A stretch of 64,000 nt of DNA, from the NCBI GenBank assembly GCA_037893245.1, contig JBAIAA010000446.1:1-64000 (forward strand), read 5' to 3'. Both the position numbers and the translations under genes were made by a program. Under the pieces are notes generated by a model that saw only the letters and a list, made by a program, of their open reading frames with translations, made no database searches and was not told the DNA's origin. Origin of the DNA: Crossaster papposus. Lineage: Eukaryota; Echinodermata; Asteroidea; Velatida; Solasteridae. Shown here one piece after another: positions 1 through 11,362 of the stretch (the stretch's first letter is position 1; each line of letters starts with the position of its first letter).

Positions 1-46
1 CATCATGCTGCCCTATATATGTTTGTTTCTTGTACACAGCCATTTA

Positions 47-165
47 GGCCATGTCCGAAACAGGCTTCTAGAGCTACGGCTACGTCTATTGTCAGCCTGC
101 TCACGTGTATTTGTAATGGGGGAACACCTAGACAATAGCCGTAGACAAGAGATTCGGATGCGGCC
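47..165. mobile_element. Harbinger-like MITE, 119 bp
   Basis: Imperfect terminal inverted repeats begin GGCCATGTCCGAA on the left and end TTCGGATGCGGCC on the right. Inner stretches around 80-100 and 134-148 are also roughly complementary (CTACGGCTAC-like against GTAGCC-like). TTA lies immediately outside both ends (44-46 and 166-168). A TTA/TWA target duplication with GG-starting termini is typical of PIF/Harbinger non-autonomous elements. There is no coding capacity. Confidence 0.6.
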
Positions 166-344
166 TTAGTCTCTGCAGAAGATCTTGTTTAGATCGAAAT
201 ATTAGGCCCTCTTAACTTATTTGATTTGTATATTTCAGGTCATTCCAGCCAGTAAGCAGTTTGCAGCAGTATTAATCTTATTCATCTTATTCAAAATATT
301 TATCCTTAGTTTAATTTCAAAATTGATCAAGGAAATTGACTGAG

Positions 345-410
345 GCAGCGTGTGAACCCACGATCTCTGGAATACTGTTCCGGTGTTCTGCCAACTGAGA
401 TATCTGGCCA
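345..410 (-). repeat. tRNA-like segment (SINE head or tRNA pseudogene)
   Basis: Read on the minus strand, an A-box-like TATCTCAGTTGGCAGAA is followed about 35 bases later by a B-box-like GGGTTCACAC. The cloverleaf does not close properly and the T-arm is imperfect, so this is not called as a functional tRNA. The most likely origin is the head of a tRNA-derived SINE or an old tRNA pseudogene. Confidence 0.35.
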
Positions 411-620
411 AACGTGTACCGTGTGTTGCGTTTTTTCCATCTCTTTGTTCATCAAGAGATCTTTAGTCAGAGTCATTCCATTTGAGGTTTAATGAAAAAA
501 TGTTTTACTTGTGATGAGAGGGAGGGGGGGTAGTGGTTTAAACACTAGAAATCCGTTTCAAATTCATTTAGATATACACGCACATATTTTAATGCATTCC
601 ATTTCCAGTATCAATAATCT

Positions 621-694
621 GTGTAAAGCGCTTCGGGACGTCAGTGTGAAGCGCTTTATAAAAATGGTTATATTATTATTATTATTATTATTAT
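621..694 (+). repeat. Retroposon 3' tail with (ATT)n
   Basis: Two near-repeats of AAGCGCTT about 25 bases apart are followed by TATAAAAATGG and a run of ATT triplets. This hairpin plus trinucleotide tail is a common 3' end of invertebrate LINE or SINE copies. No body of the element is recognisable upstream. Confidence 0.4.
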
Positions 695-1925
695 CAATTT
701 TTGTTTCTATTCTTCAAATTCAAATGAAATTCACAAATTTAATAGCAATGTACCGGTACACTATTGAGGAAAAAGGGAAACAAATGCAATATTTACTGGT
801 GTTAAGAGACTACGGACTGACTGGTGTCGAGTCTAATCAGCACCGCCCCTTGACAGCAGAGTTCAAAGTAACAACATGTGTATTTTTTAAACACTTCCAA
901 AGGTGACATGTACAAATATACATGTTGATGTACAGTATGTACATTTTGATGTACGTACACACCTACGTATAAATGCATACACTGTACAAGTTTTACACCA
1001 TGTCCATGTACAAAAATAACGTGTACACTGCGTTTGTTTATGGTGTAAATCGAGAATTTATTTTGTTTCTCTCGACGATTTCCTTGGTTTGTTCTTTAAT
1101 TATTTCCAACGGCTCTCATTGGTTTTGTATACGAATCTCAATCAAGGACGTCCTCGATGACACACCTAACCCTGATTCACCGACGTAGCGTCAGGGATGT
1201 GTCCTACATTTACACCATAAATTGAAATTTATTTGACACAGAAAAATCTAATTTCTAATAGTCTCAATACAAGCCCATTGTGCATGTATGATATTGAGCT
1301 CTTTTTGAAATTGAAACCTGACATGCTTTCTAACCAGGCAATATATTCTGGTTAATACACCTGTAGGAGAAATATGAAACGTTACAACTGAGCGATTGCT
1401 TCATTAAATCTGACCGGTGGAATGAGGAGAAATAATTACCATCTCAGCTAAACTAAGGGCGTAAAGCGACTAGGGTTAATACGCATCCGAGCATGGCTCA
1501 CAAAGGAATGAACAGTTTTATATTAATCCTAATCACTTGGGGATCGTTATTTGAAAGTAACCAACATCCGCTGATATCCACACATTGGTTGCGCACAAAA
1601 AATGCTGGTGTTGGCGACTGCTCAAAAACAGGTATCCTGAATCCAACAAAATCTGGCAGTACCGCTAGGCATACAATCCATCAAAATTCCCTAGTTTTCA
1701 ATATGGAGGTACCCTGAGAATCCGCTAAAATTCTCCAAAACAGGGATATGAATTTTGATGGAGTCAGGGAGGTTAGGGTTAAATAATCCTAGTTTTATTA
1801 ACGGTACATGTTCATGTATGTGTATCACTTTCAGTAGATTGTATTCCATTTGAAAAAAAAGGAAACCAACAAACACCAAGTACAAATTCCAACCCTTACC
1901 CCTTGGGTTATTTATAACCGTAAGT

Positions 1926-2155
1926 CGGGGAGTCAGGTTCTTTCCTTGCCTTCCACCGCTATGACCCGGGTTCAAATCTGGCCTGGGCCAATATGTGGAT
2001 TAGGTTTTCAGTCCCTGCCTGATTCCGTGGATTTTTTCCCAGAATATTCTTCCAGGGTTTTCTTCCCACCACTAAAACTGTAACTTCTTCACATTATCTT
2101 CTCTCGTTCTGTAATTGGCGCTATAGCGCTGTTGGGTCTTGAATGAAATAAATAT
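1926..2155 (+). repeat. SINE-like retroposon, family A
   Basis: A polymerase-III B-box-like CCGGGTTCAAATCTGG at about 1967 is followed by TGTGGATTAGGTTTTCAGTC, then CCTGATTCCGTGGATTTT, and near the 3' end CCACTAAAACTGTAACTTC. The same order of blocks recurs at about 50386-50520, and the 3' block also recurs near 15265-15290. Three dispersed similar copies support a mobile family. No target duplication was resolved. Confidence 0.5.
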
Positions 2156-3953
2156 CCTTCCCCATCCTGGCAAATTCCAACACCATAATGGCAAACTCTA
2201 CACTTAAGCTGTTTATGGTGGTCAGCATGCCTATTCCCATGTAAAACATCAGTTTATACTAGTGACATGTTGTCCCCATTCCAACAGATTCCAACAAAAC
2301 ACAGTTGAATTTCAATGGGTTGGGGTGGGGTGGGGTCAAGATTAATTTACTTAATCCCATTGGCCCATGTGGTCATTTATGCTTCCTATAAATGCAGCAC
2401 ACAAGCAAGTATTACATAAACATAAAATAACACGGTGATGAACATGACCCGTGAATATATAATTATAAACTTCCATTACAATTATTATACAGTAGAGGCA
2501 GCGCAGGGTCATGCATCCTGACAAACAAGTGAGTAATGAATAAATTATTCATACCTAGTCTCCCACACTTTTCCCCCAAGTGACTAGACATAACAACTCG
2601 GCTCCGCACTAGGGGAAACCACAGGTACACTCATTACAAGGTTCTAATTGCTTGGCCATTTTTTGTTCACGCCGAATTCATTAATTTCACATTCATTTTT
2701 TTATCTCTCTCAATTACATCAACATTTGACAGTACATGTGTACAAGTACCGGTACATGTATCATAAATATCAGCATCGACACTTACTAATCATTTTTTCT
2801 TGAAATTCAATAAATTGTACAAACATTTGCAGGCATTTTTTTTAATGGGGAGGGGAAATACTCTTTGTATTTGCAACGAAATATAATCTTTTTCCTAGTC
2901 ACTGGCTATTACTCGGTTCATATTAACCATATAAATGGTGCGTTTCCTTGAATGCCCCATATAATTCAGTCATTGTAATGGCCATATTTAGCAGTCCACG
3001 TTGTATTCTTGTGCAGCAACTCCATAGAAATGCGCCTGTTAACTATATTCAACACACTTACAGGGAAATAAAGTGAAAAAAAACAACAATGGTTGCATGT
3101 AGGGGAAGTAAGCAACTTACTCAATACAGAACGAATTCAACGAAACTAATTGGGGGGGGGGGGGGGGGGGGGTCAACGTTTATTGAATGCCAGTCCATTC
3201 AAATTTGTTCAGTATTGTGTTACATCAAAGGACACTTCACAAGTTCATATTTCCACTACTTTAGTTTCCATTACCACTGCACGTTATTGGCGGAAATTAC
3301 AATTGATTGCCATTAATTTTAACACATACAGCAAAAACTGATATTCTATAATGTTACGTTAAATCCCGTTTTACCTACTCCAAGAGTCTCTCAAAAAATG
3401 TTTATTACTCCGTTTATTTCATTGTATGTATTTAGGTGATTTCAAAACTTAAAGTCCAAACAGTGTTTCAAAAGAAACGCCAGCATGCGTATGTGCCAAA
3501 GGCAAAACAAAATAAATAATAGTTCTGCTTTAAGTTACCCGACCTACTATTTTAACGCCCCGACCTTAATATATTTTCGGGGGAAAATGAAGAAAAAAAA
3601 ACACCTCCATAAAATCTTGAGTAAACATAGACACCGACATGTTGTGCACCCCAAAAATAAGTACCCAACTTGTTTTTCTCTACCTACTTTTTACCTACAT
3701 GTACCCTGTTTTTGAATGCCATGTAAATGATAATGATGCCCTCAGAAGCAGACCCTATTTTTTTGTTTACTAATGTTGGATTCCTATGGGTGGAAACAGT
3801 AGATCAGGCATTTAACTTGTAATTGGCAAAAACAAACATGGAAATTCAAATCATTACAAGACTTTGTTTAGTGTTTTTCAATTTTCAATGGCATAAACGT
3901 TTAGTGACAAAGCGGATCCTTTGGTTTGTACATTCTCAGTAAATAAACTGCAG

Positions 3954-4182
3954 CTACATGTACGATGTCAACGGGCCGAGATCTTACTACGACGATTCCA
4001 CAGTCGCCAACTACCGAATCCAACCGGTACCCGTCTTCTGCAAACCAGCTCAATGGCAAACAACAACAGCTTTCCAGCCAACGGACGGACGTCACGTCTT
4101 GACGCGACTCAGTCAAGCCACGCCCGGCTCTCTTCAGTCACTCGCTTGCGACACCAATTCTGTCTCGTCATTAGTGGCGTAG
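3954..4182 (+). CDS. Possible terminal coding exon, unknown protein
   Basis: This is a GC-balanced island in otherwise AT-rich DNA. After an acceptor-like AAACTGCAG the frame stays open for 75 codons (after one split base) to a TAG at 4180-4182. The deduced peptide begins YMYDVNGPRSYYDDS and looks protein-like, but I do not recognise the family. No upstream exon of the same gene was found in the window, so the rest would have to lie beyond the left edge. Other frames and the minus strand are also partly open here, so a CpG-rich regulatory island or a minus-strand exon are alternatives. Confidence 0.3.
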
Positions 4183-5281
4183 GATCCATCCAGTGTCGTG
4201 TCCCGAGTTTTCCCCGCAGATCCGGAGTGACTTGAGGGTGAACAGATTCATAATGTTTGGCTTTTAGGGGTGGGGGTGTTTTTGCGGTAGGATTGCAAAT
4301 GGGATTCTGAGTGTTTGGGATAATTCAGCCTCTGCACACACATTTACTTTGATCAACATTTTTTCGGGTGGCCTTTCCGTTCCCAGGTTTTTTTTTAACA
4401 CTATGCTCAAAACAGTCAAGTAAACTATACCGCTACATTGGTAAGGAAATGGTTAATCATTGAGGTCCGGGATCAAATCAAAGTTTGTGTTTAGCTGTGT
4501 TTAGCTACCGTTATGTACAGGAAATATTTGGAGAGAAATAAGAAAAGAGGACTGGTCCCTGATGACAAACAGTTTTTAATTTGAACAACAAAATGTGAGG
4601 AGAACTGGTGCCAACACGAATTACCTAATCTCCATCTCAGGCCGACAAATTCAGCTACGCCATTTACAGCGGTCATAGTGTCTAGACGAATGTGGTTACG
4701 ACTTCTTGTTTTTACTAGTCCATACACAAATGCTTAGCAGTGGAATATCGGTAGAGGAAATTTGTGATTGTCTGTGACTAATCCAATAAATACGTTAACA
4801 TGAACCAGTATGTACATTGTAAGATTGTACACAACTTGCACAAGCACAGGCAGGACAGGTGAAAATTTCTTTGATAAAATGCAGGAAATTACCTAATTGT
4901 GGGGGCCAAGATACATTTTCCATACATGTACACACTTGAAAATTAGTCCTTTAATATTTTGATCATTTCCTCCAGGGGACAGCACAATGCCAAGCAATGG
5001 TTGAAATGCTCACTAGGCAACAGCAGACATACATGTACATATCATGTACATGTACAAGCACACAACCCTCCTCAAAGACATTGTGGGGGGGGGGGGGGGA
5101 GGGACTACATGTACTGTACATGTAGGATGTAATTCTATGTCTACTCTATTTTTCTGCACAATGCTTGTTAAGGGTGAGGCTGTTTACAAAAGAGCGAGGT
5201 TCGGTCTCGATTTCAATCGCATTGGCCCAGGTTTTGAACAATACACAATGACATGCAACATTCACAGTCACAAGTCATGGC

Positions 5282-5486
5282 CAGTCACAAGTCCAGTCAC
5301 AAGTCCAGTCACAAGTCCAGTCACAAGTCCAGTCACAAGTCCAGTCACAAGTCCAGTCACAAGTCCAGTCACAAGTCCAGTCACAAGTCCAGTCACAAGT
5401 CCAGTCACAAGTCCAGTCACAAGTCCAGTCACAAGTCCAGTCACAAGTCCAGTCACAAGTCCAGTCACAAGTCCAGTCACAAGTCC
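5282..5486. repeat. 12-bp tandem array, 17 copies
   Basis: The unit CAGTCACAAGTC is repeated 17 times almost without variation and runs directly into a short (ATA)n tract ending near 5510. Because 12 is a multiple of three and the unit lacks stops in several frames, long artefactual open frames arise on both strands (PVTS-, SHKS- and TGLV-type repeats). These should not be annotated as genes. Confidence 0.9.
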
Positions 5487-5873
5487 ATAATAATAATAAT
5501 AATAATAATGGTAAATGGTAAATTAGGGAGACATCTCTATAGGTACGTGCACATACTGTAACCCAACCTGTTTTTATCTAGAGCTTTTTCCATGAAATTT
5601 CATATTTATGCAATTTGGACCCTGCTCCATCGATATGTTAAATGTTTAACAAATGTATCTCCTTCTTGTAGTTTGAACGTTAGGGAGACCTCGAAATGTC
5701 TCCCTAATGACACTGGTCTCCTTAATGCTGTAAAACTTATGCTAATTGGTTTCCTAAAGAGTACTTATTCCAAGATAATCGATGCATGCATACCTATACT
5801 GTACATGTGTACATAGCACTTTATCACCAACACTATCAAAGCGCTTCATATAAGGTAAATAACACAATACATA

Positions 5874-6031
5874 TTAACCATAACCCCCAGGCCATTTTTG
5901 CTAGCAACCATCCTCAATCCTCTAAAATCTTCGGATTGCCCTACTAAAGCAAATGCATTCATCCTCAATCCTCAAAAATTCCTCCAAAACTGCAATGAGG
6001 ATTCTAGAGGATTGAGGAGTGTTAGGGTTAA
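5874..6031. mobile_element. TTAA-bounded mini-element with telomere-like ends
   Basis: TTAACCATAACCCCC on the left is complementary to the right end GTGTTAGGGTTAA, and TTAA sits at both borders. The interior repeats CATCCTCAATCCTC-like words. It is related to the shorter copies at 6991-7065, 8157-8246 and 16526-16615, and its left part resembles 6693-6750. The TTAA borders and CCC-starting ends resemble piggyBac-type non-autonomous elements; that assignment is inference. Confidence 0.5.
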
Positions 6032-6990
6032 AGTCTAAATTAGTCATAAATTAGTCCTGTCCGTGAGACTGTAAGTCTAAATGCGTTATGAAGTTCCACC
6101 GGGGGATGTGTCACTGTGAATCCAATGCTCTTATGCTTATAACCGTACAACGGCCTGCAGTAAAAAGCCTGCTCTTAGTCATACATTACACGTACATTAT
6201 GGTTAACTTGCGACCATCTACATGTACATGTACTGTAATATGCAGACAGAAGGAGACGCGCTGGCTTTGAGCGGCCTGCGAATTATATGGGAGTGTAGAC
6301 AGCAAGTATATTCTTAGGTCAGAACTAAAATGTACACAGGTGTGCATTGTACATAAGCCCAGGTATAAATTGTATAATCGGCTAAGATAAAATAGCTTTT
6401 AGTCTATTTTGAGCCATGTCATAGAGTGTACATAAATGTATTTCTTTATTTATTCAAATGTAAATGTTAATTTTAATGTAATGTAATAGTTCAGTGTAAA
6501 GACCTAGAACATTAAACCTAGAACATTAAACTGAGAACATCAAAATCCTTCATTTAAAAAAAAAAAATTCCACCACCGAAATCGATTAAGTGGATTGAAA
6601 CGAACATCAAAAGGTATTTTCTAAATCAATTTTTTTAAACAAATTTTTACCAAGTTTATCTCAAGACTTTGTCCAAATTAAAATGTTTTTAACCCTAACC
6701 CTCTAGGCCCTTTTGACAAGAAACCATCTTAAATCCTGCAAAATCATCCAACTGTCACCATGTACAAATTGGATTCATCCTTAATCCTTAAAATAAATCA
6801 TCCGTTGTTTCTTGAATTTGTTTAGTGGAGGGGTGACTATTGTCTCCATCCTGCTATGGGTTGAGTCATTATGGGCTACATTATGCATGGCTAAACATAA
6901 AGAATACTGGGTAAGGGCTACGACCTTGACCATTGCATCGTCCTAAATCAACTGGCAATTTTCACCATTCATTTCATTTCTCCAAAGTCC

Positions 6991-7065
6991 TTAACCCTAA
7001 CACTAACAGTCCTCAATTCTAAACTGCAATAAGGACTTTGGAGGGTTAATAAGGGTGAGGGTTAA
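6991..7065. mobile_element. TTAA-bounded mini-element, short copy
   Basis: It begins TTAACCCTAACAC and ends GGGTGAGGGTTAA, with CAGTCCTCAATTC and AAGGACTTTGGAGGG arms inside. It belongs to the same telomere-like-ended group as the neighbours at 5874 and 8157. Confidence 0.4.
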
Positions 7066-8156
7066 GGTTAATAATAAAACAAATGAAAACAAAAGAAACT
7101 TTTGTTAGCAAACGATAAAAATTATTTGATTTTGACAATGCTGACAAAAATCGTAACCCTAACGTTGCTAGACGCAGCGCAGTACATCAGACAAAAAAAT
7201 ATTTTGCACCTAGTGCATAAACAGCCAAATTCTAAGACTATGAAAGCCGTTGAACAATGCCAGAGATGGTTTCTGCTGTGTTATGTGACCACAGACTCTG
7301 AATCAGTTTGACCTTACCTGACCTTTCTTACCTGATGGATCTCGCTGCACTGGGCAGGGTTGTCACTTTGACAATTGATGCAGTTTGCTGCATGTGGCAG
7401 GGAACTTACCGAACACCCACACGTAAAGTACACAAACATTTATGATTGAAATACCAGACAAATGTTGTTTAGATGTTTCATAATTAAAAAGATCTATCCG
7501 TCTTAATTAACATAAAGACAGAAGGCATTTCCCACGGCTCAAAAACTGCATAATTATGTGCTATAATGTTGGCATACATGTACATTGGAGTACCAGTACG
7601 CTTCAGGTCAAGTAGTACAATACATACACATTTATGTACATTATTGGTGAACATGGCAATTTGCTGAAGGTAAACAGTTTCCATAACATTGATTTCTAGA
7701 TAATAATACTACTGGAGTAAGCTACCAGTATGTAAATATGTACATGCAGTAACATTGGTCTAGTATATTGTGTAGTAATGTGTACTGTATTTTGTTGTAG
7801 TAAACATGTATATTGTGTATTTTAACCCTAACTTTCATATTGATTTTGGAGGATTTAGGAGGGTTAAGTTAACCCGAATAAATACCTAAGACATTTTGTC
7901 AGTGATAAAAAGCGGCGTCTAGACACAGTTGTGCATGTATCAACATAATGCAATTAATTTATTTGGCACGCTGTTACCATATCAACGCATTGCCAGGGTA
8001 ACCATGTGAATGATTTAATTTTGTTCATTGTGGCCTTTATAGCAGGATACTGTACAACATTAAATTGGTTTTACGTGTGCAAGGTTTTGTACATTATTCT
8101 GGGAAAAAAAGGCAACAAAATCTGTCTCTTTTAGCATTACGCTGTTACCATGCTCA

Positions 8157-8246
8157 TTAACCCCAACTCCCTACACAACAAAGGAAGTTGGAGGATTTTG
8201 AAGGAATTGTATTGTTCAATAACAATGGTGAGGGAGTTAGGGTTAA
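8157..8246 (-). mobile_element. 90-bp TTAA mini-element, copy A
   Basis: TTAA borders and complementary ends (TTAACCCCAACTCC on the left, GGAGTTAGGGTTAA-like on the right) enclose a core that is nearly identical, in inverse orientation, to the 90-bp copy at 16526-16615. Equal length and matching cores in opposite orientation show that this is a discrete mobile unit and not telomeric sequence. Confidence 0.65.
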
Positions 8247-8279
8247 TATTCATATAAAAAAAAAGACTGATATTGGCTT

Positions 8280-8610
8280 CTTTTGTATCTGTATCTGTAT
8301 CTGTATGAGTACGTTGCAGTAACCAATTCTGGCATTAACGCAACGGAAGGAGAGGGTGCACCAACGCACTGCCAGGAACACCGGGGCAAACCCCTTCTCT
8401 TAGCGATAAGTGTTCCTGGGTTCTTTTACGTGCATTATAATGATTATTATTATACAATACACGAGACCTACAGCTTTATGTCTCATCCGAAAGACGAAGC
8501 AATAGTGGTTTCAGTGCCTTGCTTAAGGACACAGGTGTCGAGGCCGAGATTCGAACTCACGCTCTGCGGAACAGAAAACCGGGTTCTTAACTACTCGGCC
8601 ACGACACTCC
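8280..8610 (-). repeat. tRNA-derived SINE, family B
   Basis: On the minus strand it starts with a tRNA-like head (CGTGAGTTCGAATCTCGGCC carries the B box). It continues through a conserved body with CTTAAGCAAGGCACTG and GCACGTAAAAGAACCC. A second copy with the same order lies at about 32165-32455. The left end runs into (TATCTG)n. Short open frames across it are not genes. Confidence 0.7.
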
Positions 8611-8806
8611 ACTTTGTTGTATTTAATGGTTGTCACAGTAGGGATAAGCCCATAACAAAAATATGTTCAATTTAATAAACTTGTGTACATGTTTTTGCAC
8701 CTGAAATGTGAAATGTTCTTATTAATAATATGTGTCGTGGTGTAAAAGTACAGATAGTGTGCTGTGTGAATTATGTTGAAATATGGATTTTAATGCTTGG
8801 AGCGCC

Positions 8807-8942
8807 AATATGGCGGACCAAGTCTGCGCAGGCGCGGCGTGCAAAGCTCGTTGCACCGAACAACAGAGGGCACTAGCAGAGCGCCCTCTGTTGTTCGGTG
8901 CGACGAGCTGTGCACGCCTGCGCAGACTTGTTCCGCCTTATT
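8807..8942. mobile_element. Hairpin MITE, ~136 bp
   Basis: The arms starting AATATGGCGGACCAAGTC and ending GACTTGTTCCGCCTTATT are complementary along almost their whole length (roughly 63 bp each). Only a short loop separates CAGAGGGC from GCCCTCTG. CG content is high relative to flanks. No target duplication is clear. The structure fits a foldback mini-element. Confidence 0.6.
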
Positions 8943-9453
8943 GTTAAAATGCAATTATCAAAAAAAAAATTATAAACTTTATAATGCAAATTTAGAGACA
9001 AATTACACCAGACGGAACCACAGAAAAGTCTTAATTTCGAAAAGACGAAAAATCAATGCGCTATAATAAATTAACCTGCATGGCGAGTTTGAGGCCATAC
9101 AGCACAGAGTGTACTCTATTGCGAGGCCATAGACTAGGGATAGGCTTCATGGTAGGGCTGGCAATATTTATTTGTTTGTAGTCGGTTTTTTTCCCGCGAT
9201 ATCGCCGATATTAAGGCATAAAAATATGCTCAAACAGCTTTCGAACACCGCCTAAGCTTTTTGTAAATTCTAAATACCGCAATGATTGACCATCAACGCA
9301 TTGTCTTTTAGCATTTTTGTTTTCCCTACGTGCGCGAACCGGTAATGAAGCAGCCATCCAAGGTCATAGCACTTAGGCCACTGCATAAAATTAAAAGAAA
9401 GACTAACAATTTGTACTTTTGCTATTTTTACAGGAGTTCTGGTTGCGCGTGCG

Positions 9454-9634
9454 CAGTCCCTAGTTAATTGTATACAGTCCCTAGTTTTTCGTATACACAA
9501 CTTTATACCTTTTTTTATAAGACCCAATCTAGACGACTTATGAGATTATTAACCAATAATTTCGGTTAATAGAAAAAGGTATAAAAGTCGTGTATACGAA
9601 AAACTAGGGACTGTATACAATTAACTAGGGACTG
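9454..9634. repeat. Inverted repeat with internal ~22-bp direct repeats
   Basis: Left arm 9454-9522 and right arm 9571-9634 are complementary through CAGTCCCTAGTTAATTG, GTATACAGTCCCTAG and TTTTTCGTATACACAAC. The loop is about 48 bases. The word ACTAGGGACTGTATACAAT is repeated in tandem on the right side and resumes after the hairpin at 9645-9745, so the array appears to have been interrupted by that hairpin. Confidence 0.7.
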
Positions 9635-9644
9635 TATACAATTA

Positions 9645-9745
9645 ACTAGTCCGAGTAACTTGGACCCAAAAATCACCTTTTTCAACATATCACCAGACCA
9701 AATGTTGAAAAAGGTGATTTTTGGGTCCAAGTTACTCGGACTAGT
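9645..9745. repeat. Perfect 44-bp palindrome with 13-nt loop
   Basis: Arms 9645-9688 and 9702-9745 are exact reverse complements (outer word ACTAGTCCGAGTAACTTGG), separated by ATCACCAGACCAA. No mismatch was seen by eye. The outer part contains the AACTTGGACCC-type motif that also makes up the inverted arms at 10654-10759 and 12147-12262. Confidence 0.85.
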
Positions 9746-9982
9746 AACAATTAACTAGGGATTGTATCCATTTATTTTGGTGAATTATGGCTGTCAATCG
9801 TCGTTGGTCTTCATACATTCCGCACAGATTGGGTTTCCCTGGCCTTGACTTTGTCTGTGTCGGGAACCAGTTCAGTATAATCACGAAAAATAGTAGGGTT
9901 ACGTTACGGTCACGTAAAAATAGCCACTTGTCTTAGGGCACTTTGTAACAATTTTCCATCTCCATCGGCCGGCAATACTTAC

Positions 9983-10112
9983 CACTTTTTAACTGCAGCG
10001 AAATTAGCACCGTCCAGACCATAAAGACAGTCACGCAAAGTAGGAACAGTCGCGACAGCCATGTGTGGTGTGTCCTGTAAACGACCGTTCCCATAATCAT
10101 ATAAACACGCAT
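9983..10112 (-). CDS. Candidate first exon: signal-anchor N-terminus
   Basis: An ATG in good context (TTCACCATGC) opens 43 codons plus one base, then a consensus donor G|GTAAGTA. The peptide starts MRVYMIMGTVVYRTHHTW and continues into a hydrophobic stretch, about residues 20-40 (LSRLFLLCVTVFMVW and on), followed by a polar LKS. A short basic tail plus one transmembrane segment is the usual N-terminus of type II Golgi enzymes or other signal-anchored proteins. It ends in phase 1, exactly like the candidate exon at 14111-14216 on the same strand, which suggests alternative first exons of one gene. No downstream exon was recognised, so the product is unknown. Confidence 0.4.
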
Positions 10113-10653
10113 GGTGAATTCACACTTTTAAATCACTACCCCTTTGAACCGGCACACAAAAACCGGCTAGGGTAGTCCAAAACCTCGTTGAAAAAAAGAT
10201 TACAGATGTCAGAGATGTTGTGGCGAAAATCCCCGCCAATTTGTGGCAATGATTTGACGAGCTCGAGGAGCGACCGGTGAGATCAGAGTCGTCCACCCAC
10301 CCGGTTGGTGTTGCAATATTGTCCCGCTAATTGCGTTGACAGTCCAACCCCAACAGACCCCGATTTCTCGGAACCTAGCCATTCCGGACGACTGTCGACA
10401 TGGTCAATTTTATAACAAAATCCACGCCAAAAATGCCTAGAAGATCCACCAGAGTGAGAAATGACAATCTAGGGTTTCCACACTACGTTTCTGATGACAT
10501 CCTGGTAAATAAATCTTGCATAATTGGGAGAAAAATCGACTTAAAGATCCCTCAATTGTGCACCTTCTCGTCATAAAAAAGGACGGCAAACTCGTACTCA
10601 ACGGCCGACGCGATAACTCTATATAATGCGCGTCCGGCCGGTCCTAAACCGTT

Positions 10654-11323
10654 AACCAACTCGGACCCATACCAATTCGGATCCACTTCAACTCGGATCC
10701 ACGACTAACTTGGTCCCACGACCAACTCGAATCAAATTAATCGTCATCAACTTGGACCCAAAGCGCGTATGAAGTATTCCCGAAAACGCGTTGTGATGCG
10801 TTCGGATCGTACAGGTTTAAATAAATGGATGGATTAACGCAAAAAGTTAGTACCATCGGTCATCTAGTATTCATAGTCCTGAATTTTGTTTTTTTAATTC
10901 ACAATGCATTTGTCTCAATGAAAATTGAAATGTAGTCTGTAAAAACAACTTACCTTGGGATGTGAGAAAAACATGCGTTCGTTGGCGATGGCACCTATCT
11001 AGTTAGGTAGGATACACCATTTGCAGATATCGAAATAATTGACTACCGAATTATTAGGAAATATCTTACTCATTTAAAAGTAAGTAATGATTCTAGGCAT
11101 CCGGCAAAATGATTGCGCTGGATATTCTGTAATTATTCTGAAAAATATAATTTTATAAAAAAAAATTCGCGATCGCCGGAAGGCGATTGCAAAAAAACAA
11201 AGATAACATAAGAATCACTGCTCGACGCCGGTTGAAAACAAACGCTGTTTTTCGTGCTTTTCTCGGCATCCGTTATTGTAAAACTTCGGACAAGTCAGTT
11301 AAACGATATTTACTATAAAATAC

Positions 11324-11362
<39 letters not shown>

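Larger units (their letters stand above)
166..3953. other. Intergenic, repeat-rich, no gene recognised
   Basis: AT-rich DNA without a convincing coding exon; the short open frames have no family resemblance and no splice context. It holds a tRNA-like segment, a retroposon-type tail (621-694), a SINE (about 1926-2155), a TTAGGGTTAA-ended mini-element remnant near 1770-1785 and a homopolymer G run at about 3151-3172. Confidence 0.6.
4183..9453. other. Intergenic, repeat-rich, no gene recognised
   Basis: No coding exon is supported. The stretch contains a G-run (about 5084-5099), a 17-copy 12-bp tandem array, several TTAA-bounded mini-elements with telomere-like ends, a tRNA-derived SINE (8280-8610) and a 136-bp hairpin (8807-8942). 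TACATGTA and related GTACAT words are frequent. Confidence 0.6.

Noticed and set aside
5282-5486. CRISPR-like array
   Set aside because: Direct repeats are contiguous 12-mers without spacers, in an animal genome.
5044-5561. Long open frames of PVTS, SHKS and TGLV repeats on both strands
   Set aside because: They are produced by the stop-free 12-bp tandem unit; codon-independent and open in several frames at once.
6690-7070. Interstitial telomeric repeats
   Set aside because: The TAACCC words are the ends of short TTAA-bounded elements, not tandem arrays.
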